From: Frankineae bacterium MT45
GTDB lineage: Bacteria; Actinomycetota; Actinomycetes; Mycobacteriales; Jatrophihabitantaceae
DNA length: 64,000 nucleotides
NCBI GenBank assembly: GCA_900100325.1
Contig: LT629697.1
Coordinates: 1,919,423 to 1,983,422 of the forward strand
Direction: 5' to 3'
In this document: piece after piece, positions 52,214 through 61,479 of the stretch
Layout of the letters: every line of letters starts with the position of its first letter
Position numbering within the stretch: position 1 is the stretch's first letter
Position numbers and translations under genes: made by a program
The notes under the pieces: model-generated
Told to the model about the DNA's origin: nothing
The model's input: the letters and a program-made list of their open reading frames with translations, nothing else
The model's database searches: none

Positions 52214-52792
52214 TCACGAGAGCACGCCCAGCTGCACGAAGCGCTTGGTCAGCAGGGCGTCGACCGACGTCAACTGCTTGGTCGAAGTGTTGGAGTTGCA
52301 GGCCCGCATCGTGGCGATGGCGTGAATCTCGGCCAGGGCCAGCTGGTTAAGCACCGCGTCCGGCACCGCGATCGCCGCCTGAACGACCCCGTCCTGGTTC
52401 TGCGGCGAGATGAGCGCCGTGAGGGCGCGGCACCCGTCGTCGGTGTAGCCGAGGGCGACCGCAGCAGCGGAGCGGTGCATCCCCAGCAGCGGCACGCCAC
52501 TACCCCGCAGATATGTGACGGTCCGTGCGGTGTCGGCGGCTGAGACCGGCGGCAGCGCGTAGCTCGCGGCCGACTGCGACTCGGTCGCCCGGTTCGTACA
52601 GCCGGTGAGCAGCAGCAGGCCGGCGGCGAGCGGGACGACGACACTGAGAACGGCGGGCCTGAGGAGAGCGGGCCTGAGGGGAGCGGACCTGAGGGGAGCG
52701 CGCCCGAGAACGGTGGGGTGGGTGGGGACGTCGGCAGCACTGAAGCCGGCCACACGGCTGGCTACGGTGCCCGGTCCCGGAATATCCCCCAT
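52214..52792 (-). CDS. Lipoprotein of unknown function
   Basis: About 192 residues from the ATG at 52792. The lipobox LLTGC sits after VVPLAAGLLLLTGC, so the mature protein starts at that Cys (about residue 65). The region before it is abnormally long for an n-region and contains the pentapeptide-like repeat PLRSA/PLRPA/LLRPA, coded by 15-bp repeats; a later start may be used but no suitable codon is obvious. The mature domain (ARTVTYLRGSGVPLLGMHRS, AEIHAIATMRAC) is unrecognised. Upstream of the SGNH gene in one operon. Confidence 0.65.
   Translation of the reverse strand: MGDIPGPGTVASRVAGFSAADVPTHPTVLGRAPLRSAPLRPALLRPAVLSVVVPLAAGLLLLTGCTNRATESQSAASYALPPVSAADTARTVTYLRGSGVPLLGMHRSAAAVALGYTDDGCRALTALISPQNQDGVVQAAIAVPDAVLNQLALAEIHAIATMRACNSNTSTKQLTSVDALLTKRFVQLGVLS
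52653..52697. repeat. 15-bp tandem repeats inside lipoprotein N-terminus
   Basis: Three near-identical 15-base units, GCGGGCCTGAGGGGA-like, at 52653-52667, 52668-52682 and 52683-52697, with weaker copies on each side. They are in frame and encode repeated Pro-Leu-Arg-type pentapeptides before the signal peptide core. Confidence 0.8.
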
Positions 52793-52858
52793 CACACCCC
52801 CCAGTGCGCAACCCGGCCATCCTAGCCTGGGGTTATTGCACCCCTGGGACGGGCAAAT

Positions 52859-54220
52859 TCAGGTGGTGGTGTGGGCGTTGGTGAGGTGGCTCCAGCCCGG
52901 CAGGTGCTGGGAAGTGAGGGTCGCCGTGCCGACGGCGATCATGATCGGGACCAGGAGCGTCTCGCCGGTGTGGGTGAACTCGATGACGAGAGCGATCGCG
53001 GTGAGCGGTGCCCGCTGGGTCGTCGCCAGGACGGCGGCGGCACCGATGATGGCGAAGGCGGCGAGTGGGCTGCCCGGCCAGAGGTGCGTCCAGATGCCAC
53101 CCGCCGCCGCGCCGAGTAGGGCTCCGGTCGCCAGGGCCGGCGTCAGCAGGCCGCCGGTTGCGCCGCTGCGCAGGCAGAGCGCGGTGGCGAGTGGCTTCAG
53201 CACAGCCAGCGTGGCCAGCAGGGCGATCGTTGGGATGGCGTCGAAGGCGAGCTGGGCCGCCCCCTTGCCGTTGCCGAGCAACTGCGGGAACCAGATGGCG
53301 ACCGCTCCGACGAAGGCGAAGGTGAGCGTCGTGGCGACCGGCAGGTGCCACCCCTGAGGTTGGCGGCGCAGGGCCAGCGCGGCCAACCGCATGAACGCGG
53401 CTCCGGCCACCCCGGCGATCGGTCCGAAGACGATGGCCCACGTGAAGGCGGTGGCGGTGAGGTGGAGGTCGGGGACGGAGTAGGTCGGGCGGTTGGAGAG
53501 GACGGGCCAGGCAACCGCGGTGGCCGTCGCGCTGGTGAGCACGGCGGCGACGATGTCGGCCCGGGCGGCGGAGGCGAGGAGAACCTCCAGCGTGAAGAGC
53601 GCCCCGCCCAGCGGCACGTTGTAGACCGCGGCGAGCCCTGCCCCCGCCCCGCAGGCCATGATCGTGCGCTGCTGCTCCAGCGAGAGTCCGGCCCGTCCGG
53701 CCAGCCAGAGACCGATCGAGGCCCCGAACTGGCGCGGCGCCCCCTCGCGTCCGAGTGATGCGCCGAAGGCGACCGCGGTGATCTGCAGGATCGAGTCGAA
53801 GAGCGTGCTCGGGATCGGCAGCCGCGGCCGGTGTTCGCGAAGCGCCTCGCGCACGGTGATGATGCGCAGATGGGCCCGCTGCGCCCACCAGCCGAGCCCA
53901 ACGATCAGCCCGCCGATTGCCATGGCCAGCACCCGGCGTCGACCCGAGGCGCGCTCCACCCCGATGAGGAAGGTGTTCTCGGTGTAGCCGAAGGCCAGGT
54001 GCTGGATCAGGTGCAGTAGCAGGGTCAGGCCCACTCCGCCGATCCCGGCGCCGACTCCGGTGAGGGCCAGTACGGCCAGTGGCCGCACCCCGAGCCACTC
54101 CAGTGAGCGTCGACGGGGTTGGTCGCTGCGCCCCGGTGGGTCATTGCGCTCCGTCACTCCCGACGGGTCGGCGCCGTCCGGGTTCGGCCGCGACGGGTCG
54201 GGGCGATCTGCGGGGCGCAC
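52859..54220 (-). CDS. ClC-family chloride channel/transporter
   Basis: 453 residues with about 16-18 short helices in the ClC pattern and no CBS domains. The gating-glutamate motif is GREGAPRQFG (Glu159; usual GREGP). The helix H-type motif reads NVPLGGALFTLEVLLA: Glu212 is followed by Val213 where proton-coupled exchangers have a second Glu. The helix N region GATGGLLTPALA is normal, but the first GSGIP-type motif near residue 80 is not recognisable. A polar N-terminal tail of 40 residues is likely cytoplasmic. It starts leftward, 25 bases before the next gene's stop. Predicted anion channel or uncoupled transporter. Confidence 0.88.
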   Translation of the reverse strand: MRPADRPDPSRPNPDGADPSGVTERNDPPGRSDQPRRRSLEWLGVRPLAVLALTGVGAGIGGVGLTLLLHLIQHLAFGYTENTFLIGVERASGRRRVLAMAIGGLIVGLGWWAQRAHLRIITVREALREHRPRLPIPSTLFDSILQITAVAFGASLGREGAPRQFGASIGLWLAGRAGLSLEQQRTIMACGAGAGLAAVYNVPLGGALFTLEVLLASAARADIVAAVLTSATATAVAWPVLSNRPTYSVPDLHLTATAFTWAIVFGPIAGVAGAAFMRLAALALRRQPQGWHLPVATTLTFAFVGAVAIWFPQLLGNGKGAAQLAFDAIPTIALLATLAVLKPLATALCLRSGATGGLLTPALATGALLGAAAGGIWTHLWPGSPLAAFAIIGAAAVLATTQRAPLTAIALVIEFTHTGETLLVPIMIAVGTATLTSQHLPGWSHLTNAHTTT

Positions 54221-54245
54221 CCCCCGATACTGGCAGAGCGGCCGG

Positions 54246-54803
54246 TCAGGCCGGGGTCAGCGTGGGCAGAAGCGGGTGAACAGTGGCCGCTCGCCGGGAG
54301 GGTGTGGCTACCTGCAGGTGCCGGGAGAGCCCCTCCAGGGCGATGCGGCAGAGCTGCGCGTGCTCCTCGGCGGTGCTGCCTTCGGCGTAGAGGACGGTGA
54401 CGCCCTGGTAGGCGTTCGGCTGGCTGCCGGTGGCGAACCAGGTGACGGTGTTTCCGCCGGCGTCGGTCCAGCCGGTGGTGGTGAAGCCTCCGGCCAGCAC
54501 CGCCGGCACGTTGGGGCCGCTGCGGACGGCGAGGAAGTCAGGCTCATGCCCGTCGTTGAAGGGGAGCCCGGTGAGGCGGCTCAGCACGTTGGTCCCGTCG
54601 GTGATGGAGCGCAGCAGCGAGACGGCGAGCTCCACGTCGGCACTGCCGCTGCCGCGCACGCTGCCGGTGATGACGGCATGCGGACGGAGTGGGCCGCGAC
54701 CTCTGGGTAGCCGGCCGGTGCCCGCGACGCCGAGGCTATCCGTCTCGGCGCGACGCGAGCCGTCGCTACGCAGAGCGTCCAAACTGATCACCTTGGCGAC
54801 CAT
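54246..54803 (-). CDS. Hypothetical protein
   Basis: 185 residues from the ATG at 54803. It begins MVAKVISLDALRSDGSRR, then a variable Arg/Gly-rich region, then an alpha-beta domain (GSADVELAVSLLRSITDGTNVL, LAVRSGPNVPAVLAGGFTTTGW, VTWFATGSQPNAYQGVTVLYA). There is no signal peptide or membrane segment. No family was recognised. It lies 25 bases upstream of the ClC gene in the same direction, so it may be co-transcribed, and it is divergent from the STAS gene (242-base gap without clear features). Confidence 0.6.
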   Translation of the reverse strand: MVAKVISLDALRSDGSRRAETDSLGVAGTGRLPRGRGPLRPHAVITGSVRGSGSADVELAVSLLRSITDGTNVLSRLTGLPFNDGHEPDFLAVRSGPNVPAVLAGGFTTTGWTDAGGNTVTWFATGSQPNAYQGVTVLYAEGSTAEEHAQLCRIALEGLSRHLQVATPSRRAATVHPLLPTLTPA

Positions 54804-55045
54804 CCTCAGTCCCTTTCGTCGGACCTGCTGGCACCCCTATCGGCGGGGCGCGAGGCGGGTTGAGCCCGGATGGCAAAACGCGCATAGGAACCGGCGAATG
54901 TTTGCTTTTTGCTGCCTGCGGGTAATTGAGGGCCGACGGACGGTCGAGGATGCGGCAAACCTCGGCCAGCCCTGGTGAATCTCGACGAGCCTTGGCGATT
55001 CTTGGCCCTGGGAACTGATGCATGCCGCTGGGAGAGGAACCGAAG

Positions 55046-55453
55046 ATGGACTCGACGCTGAGTACCCCGGAGACGACGGCGACCCTGCGGGTGGATGCGC
55101 TGCGCAGCGAGGGTGGCCGCTCGTACATCAAGGTCTCCGGGAGCATGGGGCGCGGTAGCGCGGAACTGGTCGAGGCGCTGATCGACGTGCAGCTGAGTCG
55201 TCGACGGAGGTTCATCCGGATGGATCTGGCCGATCTCACCGAGATCGACGAGGTCGGTGTCCGCACCGTCGTGGCCGTCCATCGCCGGGTGCTGGCCGAG
55301 CGGGGCACGTTGGTGCTGGCCGAAGTGCCGGAGCTGGTCCAGGCGGCCTTCACGACCTACGCGCCTGACGACGGGCTGCTCGTCATGTACCCGTGCGCCG
55401 ATCACGGGGCGGCGATGGCCAGTTTCGTGCGCCGCAGCGGGAGTCGAGGTTGA
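55046..55453 (+). CDS. STAS-domain protein, anti-sigma-factor-antagonist-like
   Basis: The ATG at 55046 follows GGAGAGGAA; 135 residues. The STAS fold is visible in VSGSMGRGSAELVEALIDVQL, RFIRMDLADLTEIDEVGVRTVVAV, AERGTLVLAEVPELV. The regulatory loop, usually D-S-S/A-G with a phosphorylatable Ser, reads IDEVGVRTV, with Glu in the Ser position. It therefore cannot be switched off by an RsbW/SpoIIAB-type kinase in the standard way and may be constitutively active or a structural partner. No kinase gene is nearby. Confidence 0.85.
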   Translation: MDSTLSTPETTATLRVDALRSEGGRSYIKVSGSMGRGSAELVEALIDVQLSRRRRFIRMDLADLTEIDEVGVRTVVAVHRRVLAERGTLVLAEVPELVQAAFTTYAPDDGLLVMYPCADHGAAMASFVRRSGSRG

Positions 55454-55460
55454 GGCAACT

Positions 55461-56915
55461 TCAGCCGAACTCGCGGGCAATCGCCTCCCGGGCTGCGTTC
55501 TGCCCACACATGCCATGCACGCCGCCGCCGGGTGGAGTCGACGCGGAGCAGAGGTAGACCCCGGGCAGCGGAGTGCGATAGCGCGACCAGCGGGGGAGCG
55601 GCGCGTAGCGCAGGCCGCCGGGAACCGGTCCGAGGAACGCCGGGCCCACTCCGGCCCTACCCGCGTTGATGTCACCACCGACGTAGTTCGGGTTGTATTC
55701 GTGGTACTCCGCCGCGGTGCGGGTGGCCCGGGCCAGGACGATGTCCTTGAAACCAGGGGCGAAACGCTCCAGCTGTCGCTCGACCGCCGCGGTGCGGTCG
55801 AGGGTCGAGCCGCTGGGGACGTGGCAGTAGGCCCAGAGCGTGTGGCGTCCCGCCGGGGCACGGGTCGGGTCGACGATGCTCGGCTGCACCACGAGCACGT
55901 ACGGCGCGTCGCTGTGCCGTCCAGCCTCCACCTCCGCCTCGCTCGCGGCGATCTCGCCCATGCTCCCACCAACGTGCAGGGTGCCTGCCCGCCGGCACTC
56001 CGGGTTCGTCCAGGGGACGCTCTCGCTCAGCGCATAGTCGATCTTGAAGCTGCCCGGACCGTAGCGAAACCGCTGCAATTGGCGGCGGTAGCGCGACGGC
56101 AGACGGTCACCGCCGATCCGCAGCAGTTGCCGCGGCGTCAGGTCGAGGAGGGTGACCCGGCTGGGCGGCAGTTCGGCCAGCGACGTGACCTCATGGCCGT
56201 ACTCGAACTCCACACCGAGTTCGGTGAGGCGCCGCACCAGCGCGTCGCTGATCGCCACGCTGCCACCTTCGACCACCGGCCAGCCGCCGACGTGCGCGCT
56301 GACGGCGAGCACGACCGCGAAGGCCGAGGTGAGCGGCGCACTCAACCGACGCATGCTGTGCGCGGCCAGGCCGGCGAAGAGGGCCCGGGTGGACTCCTCC
56401 CGAAACAGGCCGGTGGCGAGCGTCCGCGCCGGCAGTAGGCCGGGCAGGCCGAAGCGGGCCAGCGTTACCGGATGACGCGGCCGATGGCGCAGATCTCCTA
56501 ATATCTCAGGGAAGAGTGCTTCGTGCTGGGCCGTCAACGCAGCCAGCAACCGGCGCCAGGCCGCGGCGTCGGCCCCCAGCCCGCTCGCTGTCCGCTCTAG
56601 GTCGCCGAATCCAAGAGCCGCTTGACCGTGCTCCAGCGGCTGCGCGAAGGCGATCTCCGGTCGCAGCAGACGTACGCCGAGTTCGCGGAGGTTGAGGCCG
56701 GTGAAGAACGGGGAGAGCTCAGCCATGGACTGCACCGTCGAGCAGACGTCGTGGCGGAAGCCGGGGAGCGTGAGTTCCGCCGTCCGGCAGCCCCCACCGG
56801 GGCCGTCGGCCGCCTCGATGACCCGCACCCGAAGGCCGGATTCGGCGAGCGTCAGGGCAGCGGCGAGGCCGTTCGGCCCCGACCCGACCACAACCGCGTC
56901 CGGTGTCGAACTCAC
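55461..56915 (-). CDS. Phytoene-desaturase-like FAD oxidoreductase
   Basis: 484 residues from a GTG at 56915. N-terminal FAD motif AVVVGSGPNGLAAALTLAESG (7-27, in part) and GPGGGCRTAELTLPGFRHDVCS match CrtI/CrtN-like desaturases and uncharacterised NAD(P)/FAD oxidoreductases. The C-terminal FAD loop is GVYLCSASTPPGGGVHGMCG. Carotenoid genes are absent, so another polyene or lipid substrate is possible. The start overlaps the stop of the YjbR gene by GTGA, so the two are coupled. Confidence 0.88.
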   Translation of the reverse strand: MSSTPDAVVVGSGPNGLAAALTLAESGLRVRVIEAADGPGGGCRTAELTLPGFRHDVCSTVQSMAELSPFFTGLNLRELGVRLLRPEIAFAQPLEHGQAALGFGDLERTASGLGADAAAWRRLLAALTAQHEALFPEILGDLRHRPRHPVTLARFGLPGLLPARTLATGLFREESTRALFAGLAAHSMRRLSAPLTSAFAVVLAVSAHVGGWPVVEGGSVAISDALVRRLTELGVEFEYGHEVTSLAELPPSRVTLLDLTPRQLLRIGGDRLPSRYRRQLQRFRYGPGSFKIDYALSESVPWTNPECRRAGTLHVGGSMGEIAASEAEVEAGRHSDAPYVLVVQPSIVDPTRAPAGRHTLWAYCHVPSGSTLDRTAAVERQLERFAPGFKDIVLARATRTAAEYHEYNPNYVGGDINAGRAGVGPAFLGPVPGGLRYAPLPRWSRYRTPLPGVYLCSASTPPGGGVHGMCGQNAAREAIAREFG

Positions 56916-57310
56916 TGCTGGCTCTCGAGATACTCCATAGCTCGTCGTCTCGGAACCCGCGCCAGCCAGGCGTCGACGATCAGTTCCCGCAACTCCTCGG
57001 CGTCGATTCGCTCAAGTTGGATGAGAACCGCCGGGTAGTTGTCGAAATGCGGGGTGGTGAAGTACACCTCGGGGTCGTCGGCCAGCAGGGCGTCCTTGAT
57101 GCCGAGGTCGGCGGTGCGGACGGCCAGAATCGGGTCGGGTGGAATCGGCGCGCCAGCCGCCTGAAGGGCAGCCAGATCAGAGCGTCGCAGCGGCCGCTCC
57201 CAGACCAGGTTCTTGTCGCCGGCGCGCCAGGAGCGGGTGGCGCCGCCAACGTCCTCCGACGTCATGGGCAGCGCCGCCACGATCTCGCGAACGTCGTCCC
57301 AGGAGGCCAC
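56912..57310 (-). CDS. MmcQ/YjbR-family protein (second copy)
   Basis: 132 residues; begins MASWDDVREIVAALPMTSEDV and shows SWRAGDKNLVWERPLRRSDL, LGIKDALLADDPEVYFTTPHF and LREELIVDAW-type C-terminal motifs (here ELRELIVDAWLARVPRR). It shares the family core with 4091-4471 but is clearly diverged, so it is not a recent duplicate. It is translationally coupled to the desaturase-like gene through a GTGA overlap and is divergent from a GNAT gene (145-base gap). Confidence 0.85.
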   Translation of the reverse strand: MASWDDVREIVAALPMTSEDVGGATRSWRAGDKNLVWERPLRRSDLAALQAAGAPIPPDPILAVRTADLGIKDALLADDPEVYFTTPHFDNYPAVLIQLERIDAEELRELIVDAWLARVPRRRAMEYLESQQ

Positions 57311-57455
57311 GACCTGAGCATAGGGCAGGATCGGGGTGTGGCCGCCGGGATGGACCTACCAATTCGCGCCGCCGAGGTGGCGCCGTCGGGTAGTTATCGG
57401 GACCAACCACCTCGGGGCGAGAAGTATCCGGCAATCCTTGGTGATCCGGGGCGAG

Positions 57456-57992
57456 ATGATGGCTGATCCGGGTCTTGGACCACGCTGGTGGGGTGAGCAG
57501 ATCCGTCGGCGTCAGGGGCACTTGGACGTCACGGAGACCGACGTCGAGACGATCGAGCCGCTGCGCCGCGCTGTCCTCCGCGACGGCCGGGCCGACCTCG
57601 ACGCCCGGACGCCGGAGGACGACCGGCCGAGCACGCTGCATCTGGTCGCAACCCTGTTGCCGGACCGGCAGATCGCCGGCTGCTTGACGCTGATCGAGCA
57701 GCCTTTCATTGACGATTCCCGGCGGGTCAACCTCCGGTTGGTGTTGATGGCGGTCGACCCGCAGGTGCAGCACGGGGGAGTCGGGACACTGTTGGTCGGT
57801 GCGGCCCAGACGGTCGCCGCCGGGGCCGGTTGCGGGATCTGGGCCAACGCCCGCGACTCCGCGCTTGGCTTCTACGCCCGCCTCGGGTTCGTGGTGTCAG
57901 GGGATGGGTTCATCGGTGCGATGAACCTGCCCCATCACCGGATCTACTGGATCGGGTCAGCTAGCAGCTCAGATCCGGAAGCCGGAGAGTGA
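57456..57992 (+). CDS. GNAT-family acetyltransferase
   Basis: 178 residues from the ATG at 57456 (a second ATG follows directly). The GNAT core is [41 protein letters not shown] (acetyl-CoA loop QHGGVG) and [20 protein letters not shown]. The substrate is unknown. Its 3' end overlaps the convergent chemoreceptor gene by 24 bases, so the two transcripts are antisense at their ends. Confidence 0.85.
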   Translation: MMADPGLGPRWWGEQIRRRQGHLDVTETDVETIEPLRRAVLRDGRADLDARTPEDDRPSTLHLVATLLPDRQIAGCLTLIEQPFIDDSRRVNLRLVLMAVDPQVQHGGVGTLLVGAAQTVAAGAGCGIWANARDSALGFYARLGFVVSGDGFIGAMNLPHHRIYWIGSASSSDPEAGE

Positions 57993-59636
57993 GTGATGCA
58001 GATCGACCGAGAGGCGGGCGACCTCCTGCGCGGAGCGCTCGGACTGCCCGGTGCCCTCGCTGGAGCTGCGGGCCGACTCGACGACCGACGTCAGATTGCG
58101 TGAGATCTGCTCCGCCCCGTCCGCCGCGTTGTGCACGTTGCGGGCGATCTCAGCGGTGGCCGCCGACTGCTCCTCGACCGCCGAGGCGATGACGAGCTGG
58201 AAGCGGTTGATCTCCTCGATGACGGTGGAGACGCGTCCGATGGCGTTCACCGCGTCGTGGGTGTCGGACTGGATGGCCTCCAGCCGTCCGGCGATGTCGT
58301 CGGTGGCCTTCGCCGTTGCCTGAGCCAGGTCCTTCACCTCGCTGGCGACCACCGCGAAGCCCTTGCCGGCCTCGCCGGCCCGGGCCGCCTCGATCGTCGC
58401 GTTGAGCGCGAGGAGGTTGGTCTGCGAGGCGATGCTGGTGATGACGCGGATGACCTCGCCGACCTCCGAGCTCGACTCGCCGAGCCGGCTCACCGTGTCG
58501 GTGGCGGTCTGCGCCTCCTGGACGGCGCTGGCGGCGACCTCGGCCGCACCGGCGGCCGACTGGGCGATCTCACGGACGCTGGCGTTCATCTGCTCGGTGG
58601 CTGCGGCGACGGTCTGGACGTTGGCCGAGACGGCGAGCGCCACGTCGGCGGTCGCGTTCGACTGGGTTGAGGTGAGCTCAGCGCTGGTGAAGACCTGGCT
58701 GCCGACCGTGCTCAACTCTTCGGCGGCACCGGCCAGGCTGGTCGCCGACAGGTTCATCGAACCGAAGGCGGCTCGCAGAGCCGACTGGGCCTGCTCCAGC
58801 GCGGCCGCCATCCGGCCGATCTCGTCGCGGCTGGCGACATCGGCCGTGCCGGTGAAGTCGCCGTCGGCGAAACCGGTGAGGACGGCCTCGACCCGGCGGA
58901 TCGGCGGGGCGATGAGGCGGACCAGGATGATGCCGATACCGATGACGGCGATCGCCGCGACACCGGTGATGCCGAGCAGCAGGATGTTCGCGCTGCGGCG
59001 AGTGGTGGCGATGTCGTGCAGCCCGGACTGCAGGCGCGCGGTGTCGACTGCGCTGAGGTCGTTGATGGCGTCCTGCAGCGAGTCGACGAGGGGACCGACC
59101 TCATCGCCGTAGATGGTGGAGAACTGCAGGTTCTCGGCCAGCGTGTGCGGGGTCTTGGCCAGCGGAATCAGCTTGGCGTCGGCGATCGAGATGATCTGGG
59201 AGATGCCGGGGGTGACGGTCTTCTCCATGATCGAGCGCTGCTGCGCGGTGAGCGGGCCGGCCGCGTACTTCTGCAGCCCGGCGAGCGTGATCGCCTTCTT
59301 CTTCTCGTAGGTGTCCAGCCCGTCCTGAATGTCACCGGCGCGGGCGAAGGTGCCGGCCTGCACCAGGTTGATCCGCATCCGGGCGAACGCCTCGCGGGTG
59401 GCGCCGAAGTCGTTGGCCCGCACCGCGATGTTCGAGACGAGTTGCTGAGCCGTGCGGTTGGTCCGCGAAAGCCCAATCAGTCCGACCGCGCCAACCGAGA
59501 TCATGCCGATGAGACCGACCGAGATCAGGGAGATGACCTTAGTCGAGATCGACAGGTCGGCGATGCGGCCGACGAGGCCGCGATGCTCGGACTGCGGGGC
59601 GCTGGCCGGCGCAGGAGCGGTGCTGAATTCGGGCAT
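57969..59636 (-). CDS. Methyl-accepting chemotaxis protein (second copy)
   Basis: The ATG at 59636 follows AGGA; 555 residues. The reading frame extends much further upstream but has no transmembrane logic there. A short cytoplasmic N-terminus precedes membrane helix 1 ([23 protein letters not shown]), a four-helix-bundle sensor of about 150 residues, and helix 2 ([24 protein letters not shown]). Then come HAMP ([21 protein letters not shown]) and the signalling hairpin with [19 protein letters not shown]. It differs from the receptor at 15877-17487 in the sensor, so it detects another signal. Confidence 0.93.
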   Translation of the reverse strand: MPEFSTAPAPASAPQSEHRGLVGRIADLSISTKVISLISVGLIGMISVGAVGLIGLSRTNRTAQQLVSNIAVRANDFGATREAFARMRINLVQAGTFARAGDIQDGLDTYEKKKAITLAGLQKYAAGPLTAQQRSIMEKTVTPGISQIISIADAKLIPLAKTPHTLAENLQFSTIYGDEVGPLVDSLQDAINDLSAVDTARLQSGLHDIATTRRSANILLLGITGVAAIAVIGIGIILVRLIAPPIRRVEAVLTGFADGDFTGTADVASRDEIGRMAAALEQAQSALRAAFGSMNLSATSLAGAAEELSTVGSQVFTSAELTSTQSNATADVALAVSANVQTVAAATEQMNASVREIAQSAAGAAEVAASAVQEAQTATDTVSRLGESSSEVGEVIRVITSIASQTNLLALNATIEAARAGEAGKGFAVVASEVKDLAQATAKATDDIAGRLEAIQSDTHDAVNAIGRVSTVIEEINRFQLVIASAVEEQSAATAEIARNVHNAADGAEQISRNLTSVVESARSSSEGTGQSERSAQEVARLSVDLHHSLSGFRI

Positions 59637-59908
59637 GGCTTGTCCTATATCGAAACGTCTCCGGCGGGGCCGGAGGCGACTGGCGGGAATAAGGGTTGCC
59701 CCTTCAAGATCGGCACTGCCCCAGATGACGTGAGGTGATTCATCGGCAATGGCGAGATTTGTCGTACTCGCAGGTAGATCTGACGACCCCCTCCGACCTG
59801 GTCGCCAGCGGCCACGAATCCCGTCTCTGGGTGCCGTGCGGCGTGGGGGTGCGGCGCGCCGGGAGTCCAGGTGTGCCGGCGAGTCCGAGCACCCGGTAGA
59901 ACCTAGAT

Positions 59909-60751
59909 GTGGCCGGGAAACTATTTGCGACGAGCGATCTGCACATCGGGTATCGGGAGAACCTGGAGCTGACGCTCGACCTGCGACCGGAGAGCGACGA
60001 GGACTGGCTGCTGGTCGCCGGCGACATCGCCGAGCGCTCGGACGCCGTCGAGAAGGTGCTCGACTACCTGTCGCAGCGCTTCGCGAAGGTGGTCTGGGCA
60101 CCCGGCAACCATGAACTCTGGACCACTCCGACCGACCCGGTGCAGCTGAACGGTGTGGCGCGGTATGAGCATCTGGTCGCCAGTTGCCGCGAACTGGGCG
60201 TGCTCACGCCGGAGGACCCGTTCCCGGTCTGGAGCGGCCCGGACGGTCCGGTGACGATCGCGCCGCTCTTCCTGCTCTACGACTACACGTTCCGGGTCGC
60301 CGGCTGCGCCGACAAGGCCGAATCCCTGGCCGGGGCCTACGCAGCCGGAGTGGTCTGCACCGACGAGCGCTTCCTCGACCCGTCCCCGTATGGCAGCTGC
60401 GAGGCGTGGTGCCAGGATCGGGTCGCCTACAGCGAAGGCCGGTTGGCCGCCTGCGATCCACAACTGCCGATCGTGATCGTCAACCACTGGCCCCTGGTCC
60501 GGGAGCCGACGCGTGTGCTGCGCTTTCCGGAGTTCGCGCAGTGGTGCGGGACGGAATTGACGGCCGACTGGCACCGCCGCTTCAACACCGCCGCCGTGGT
60601 CTACGGCCACCTGCACATCCCGCGGACCACGCACTACGACGGCGTCCGCTTCGAGGAGGTGTCGCTGGGGTATCCCCGGGAGTGGCGGGCCCGTCGCACA
60701 GGCCCGGTGCTACCCCGCCAGATACTGCCGCTCGCGGTGCAGACTGGATGA
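59909..60751 (+). CDS. Calcineurin-like metallophosphoesterase
   Basis: 280 residues from a GTG at 59909. All five metal-binding motifs are present: TSDLHIG (8-14), [30 protein letters not shown] and [10 protein letters not shown], giving a dinuclear metal site. Extra Cys/His residues (CEAWCQDR) lie between motifs. It could hydrolyse a phosphomonoester, diester or nucleotide. Its stop TGA is immediately followed by the ATG of the PIG-L deacetylase, so the two are translationally coupled. Confidence 0.92.
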   Translation: MAGKLFATSDLHIGYRENLELTLDLRPESDEDWLLVAGDIAERSDAVEKVLDYLSQRFAKVVWAPGNHELWTTPTDPVQLNGVARYEHLVASCRELGVLTPEDPFPVWSGPDGPVTIAPLFLLYDYTFRVAGCADKAESLAGAYAAGVVCTDERFLDPSPYGSCEAWCQDRVAYSEGRLAACDPQLPIVIVNHWPLVREPTRVLRFPEFAQWCGTELTADWHRRFNTAAVVYGHLHIPRTTHYDGVRFEEVSLGYPREWRARRTGPVLPRQILPLAVQTG

Positions 60752-61477
60752 ATGACCCAAGATCTGGAACCGGTTGACGAGGAATGGTCCACGGCGCTCG
60801 CGATTGTGGCGCACCCCGACGATCTCGAATACTGCGCCGCGGCGGCGATCGCGCGCTGGAGCGACCAGGGGAAGCGCGTTGTCTACTGCCTGGCCACCAG
60901 CGGCGAGGCCGGTATCGATTCGCTGGCCCCCGAGGAGTGCGGACCGTTGCGGGAACGGGAGCAGATCGCCTCCGCCGCCGTGGTTGGCGTGCAGAAGGTC
61001 GAGTTCCTCGGCTACCCCGACGGCGTCCTCGAGTACGGCCTGGCGCTGCGGCGTGACGTCTCGCGGGCGGTGCGGCGACATCGTCCGGAGGTGGTGATCA
61101 CCGGTAATTTCGCCGAACGCTGGGGGCCGGGGGCGATGAATCAGGCCGATCACATCGCGCTGGGGCGCGCCGTGCTGGACGGGGTCCGCGACGCCGGCAA
61201 CCGCTGGGTCTTCAGGGAACTGCTGGACGAGGGATTGCCACCGTGGAGCGCGAAGACGCTGCTGGTGGCCGGCTCACCCCTGGCCGCCCACGCCGTCGAC
61301 ACTTCCGACTACCTGGCGTTGGGTATCGCCTCGCTGAAGGAACACGCGGCCTATCTGGCCGGGCTCGGCGACCACGCGATGGCCGACCCGGAGGAGTTCC
61401 TGGAGTCGACGGCCCGAAGCACGGGCACCCGCCTCGGGACACGCTTCGCCGTCGCCTTCGAGGTCATCGGCCTCTGA
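60752..61477 (+). CDS. PIG-L family deacetylase
   Basis: 241 residues, ATG at 60752 directly after the upstream stop. The zinc site AHPDDLEYCAA (residues 20-30) and MNQADHIALGRAVL carry the His-Asp-Asp and His ligands of the LmbE/PIG-L fold, with LATSGEAGID between. Actinobacterial members include MshB and Mca of mycothiol metabolism, but this protein is closer in length and ends to generic PIG-L proteins. It would remove an N-acetyl group from a sugar or related amide. Coupling to the metallophosphoesterase suggests a joint pathway on a phosphorylated sugar derivative; this is inferred. Confidence 0.9.
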   Translation: MTQDLEPVDEEWSTALAIVAHPDDLEYCAAAAIARWSDQGKRVVYCLATSGEAGIDSLAPEECGPLREREQIASAAVVGVQKVEFLGYPDGVLEYGLALRRDVSRAVRRHRPEVVITGNFAERWGPGAMNQADHIALGRAVLDGVRDAGNRWVFRELLDEGLPPWSAKTLLVAGSPLAAHAVDTSDYLALGIASLKEHAAYLAGLGDHAMADPEEFLESTARSTGTRLGTRFAVAFEVIGL

Positions 61478-61479
61478 CG

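Noticed and set aside
59637-60101. Upstream extension of the second chemoreceptor to 710 residues
   Set aside because: The extra part is Arg/Pro-rich and overlaps the divergent metallophosphoesterase; the ATG at 59636 with AGGA fits the receptor topology.
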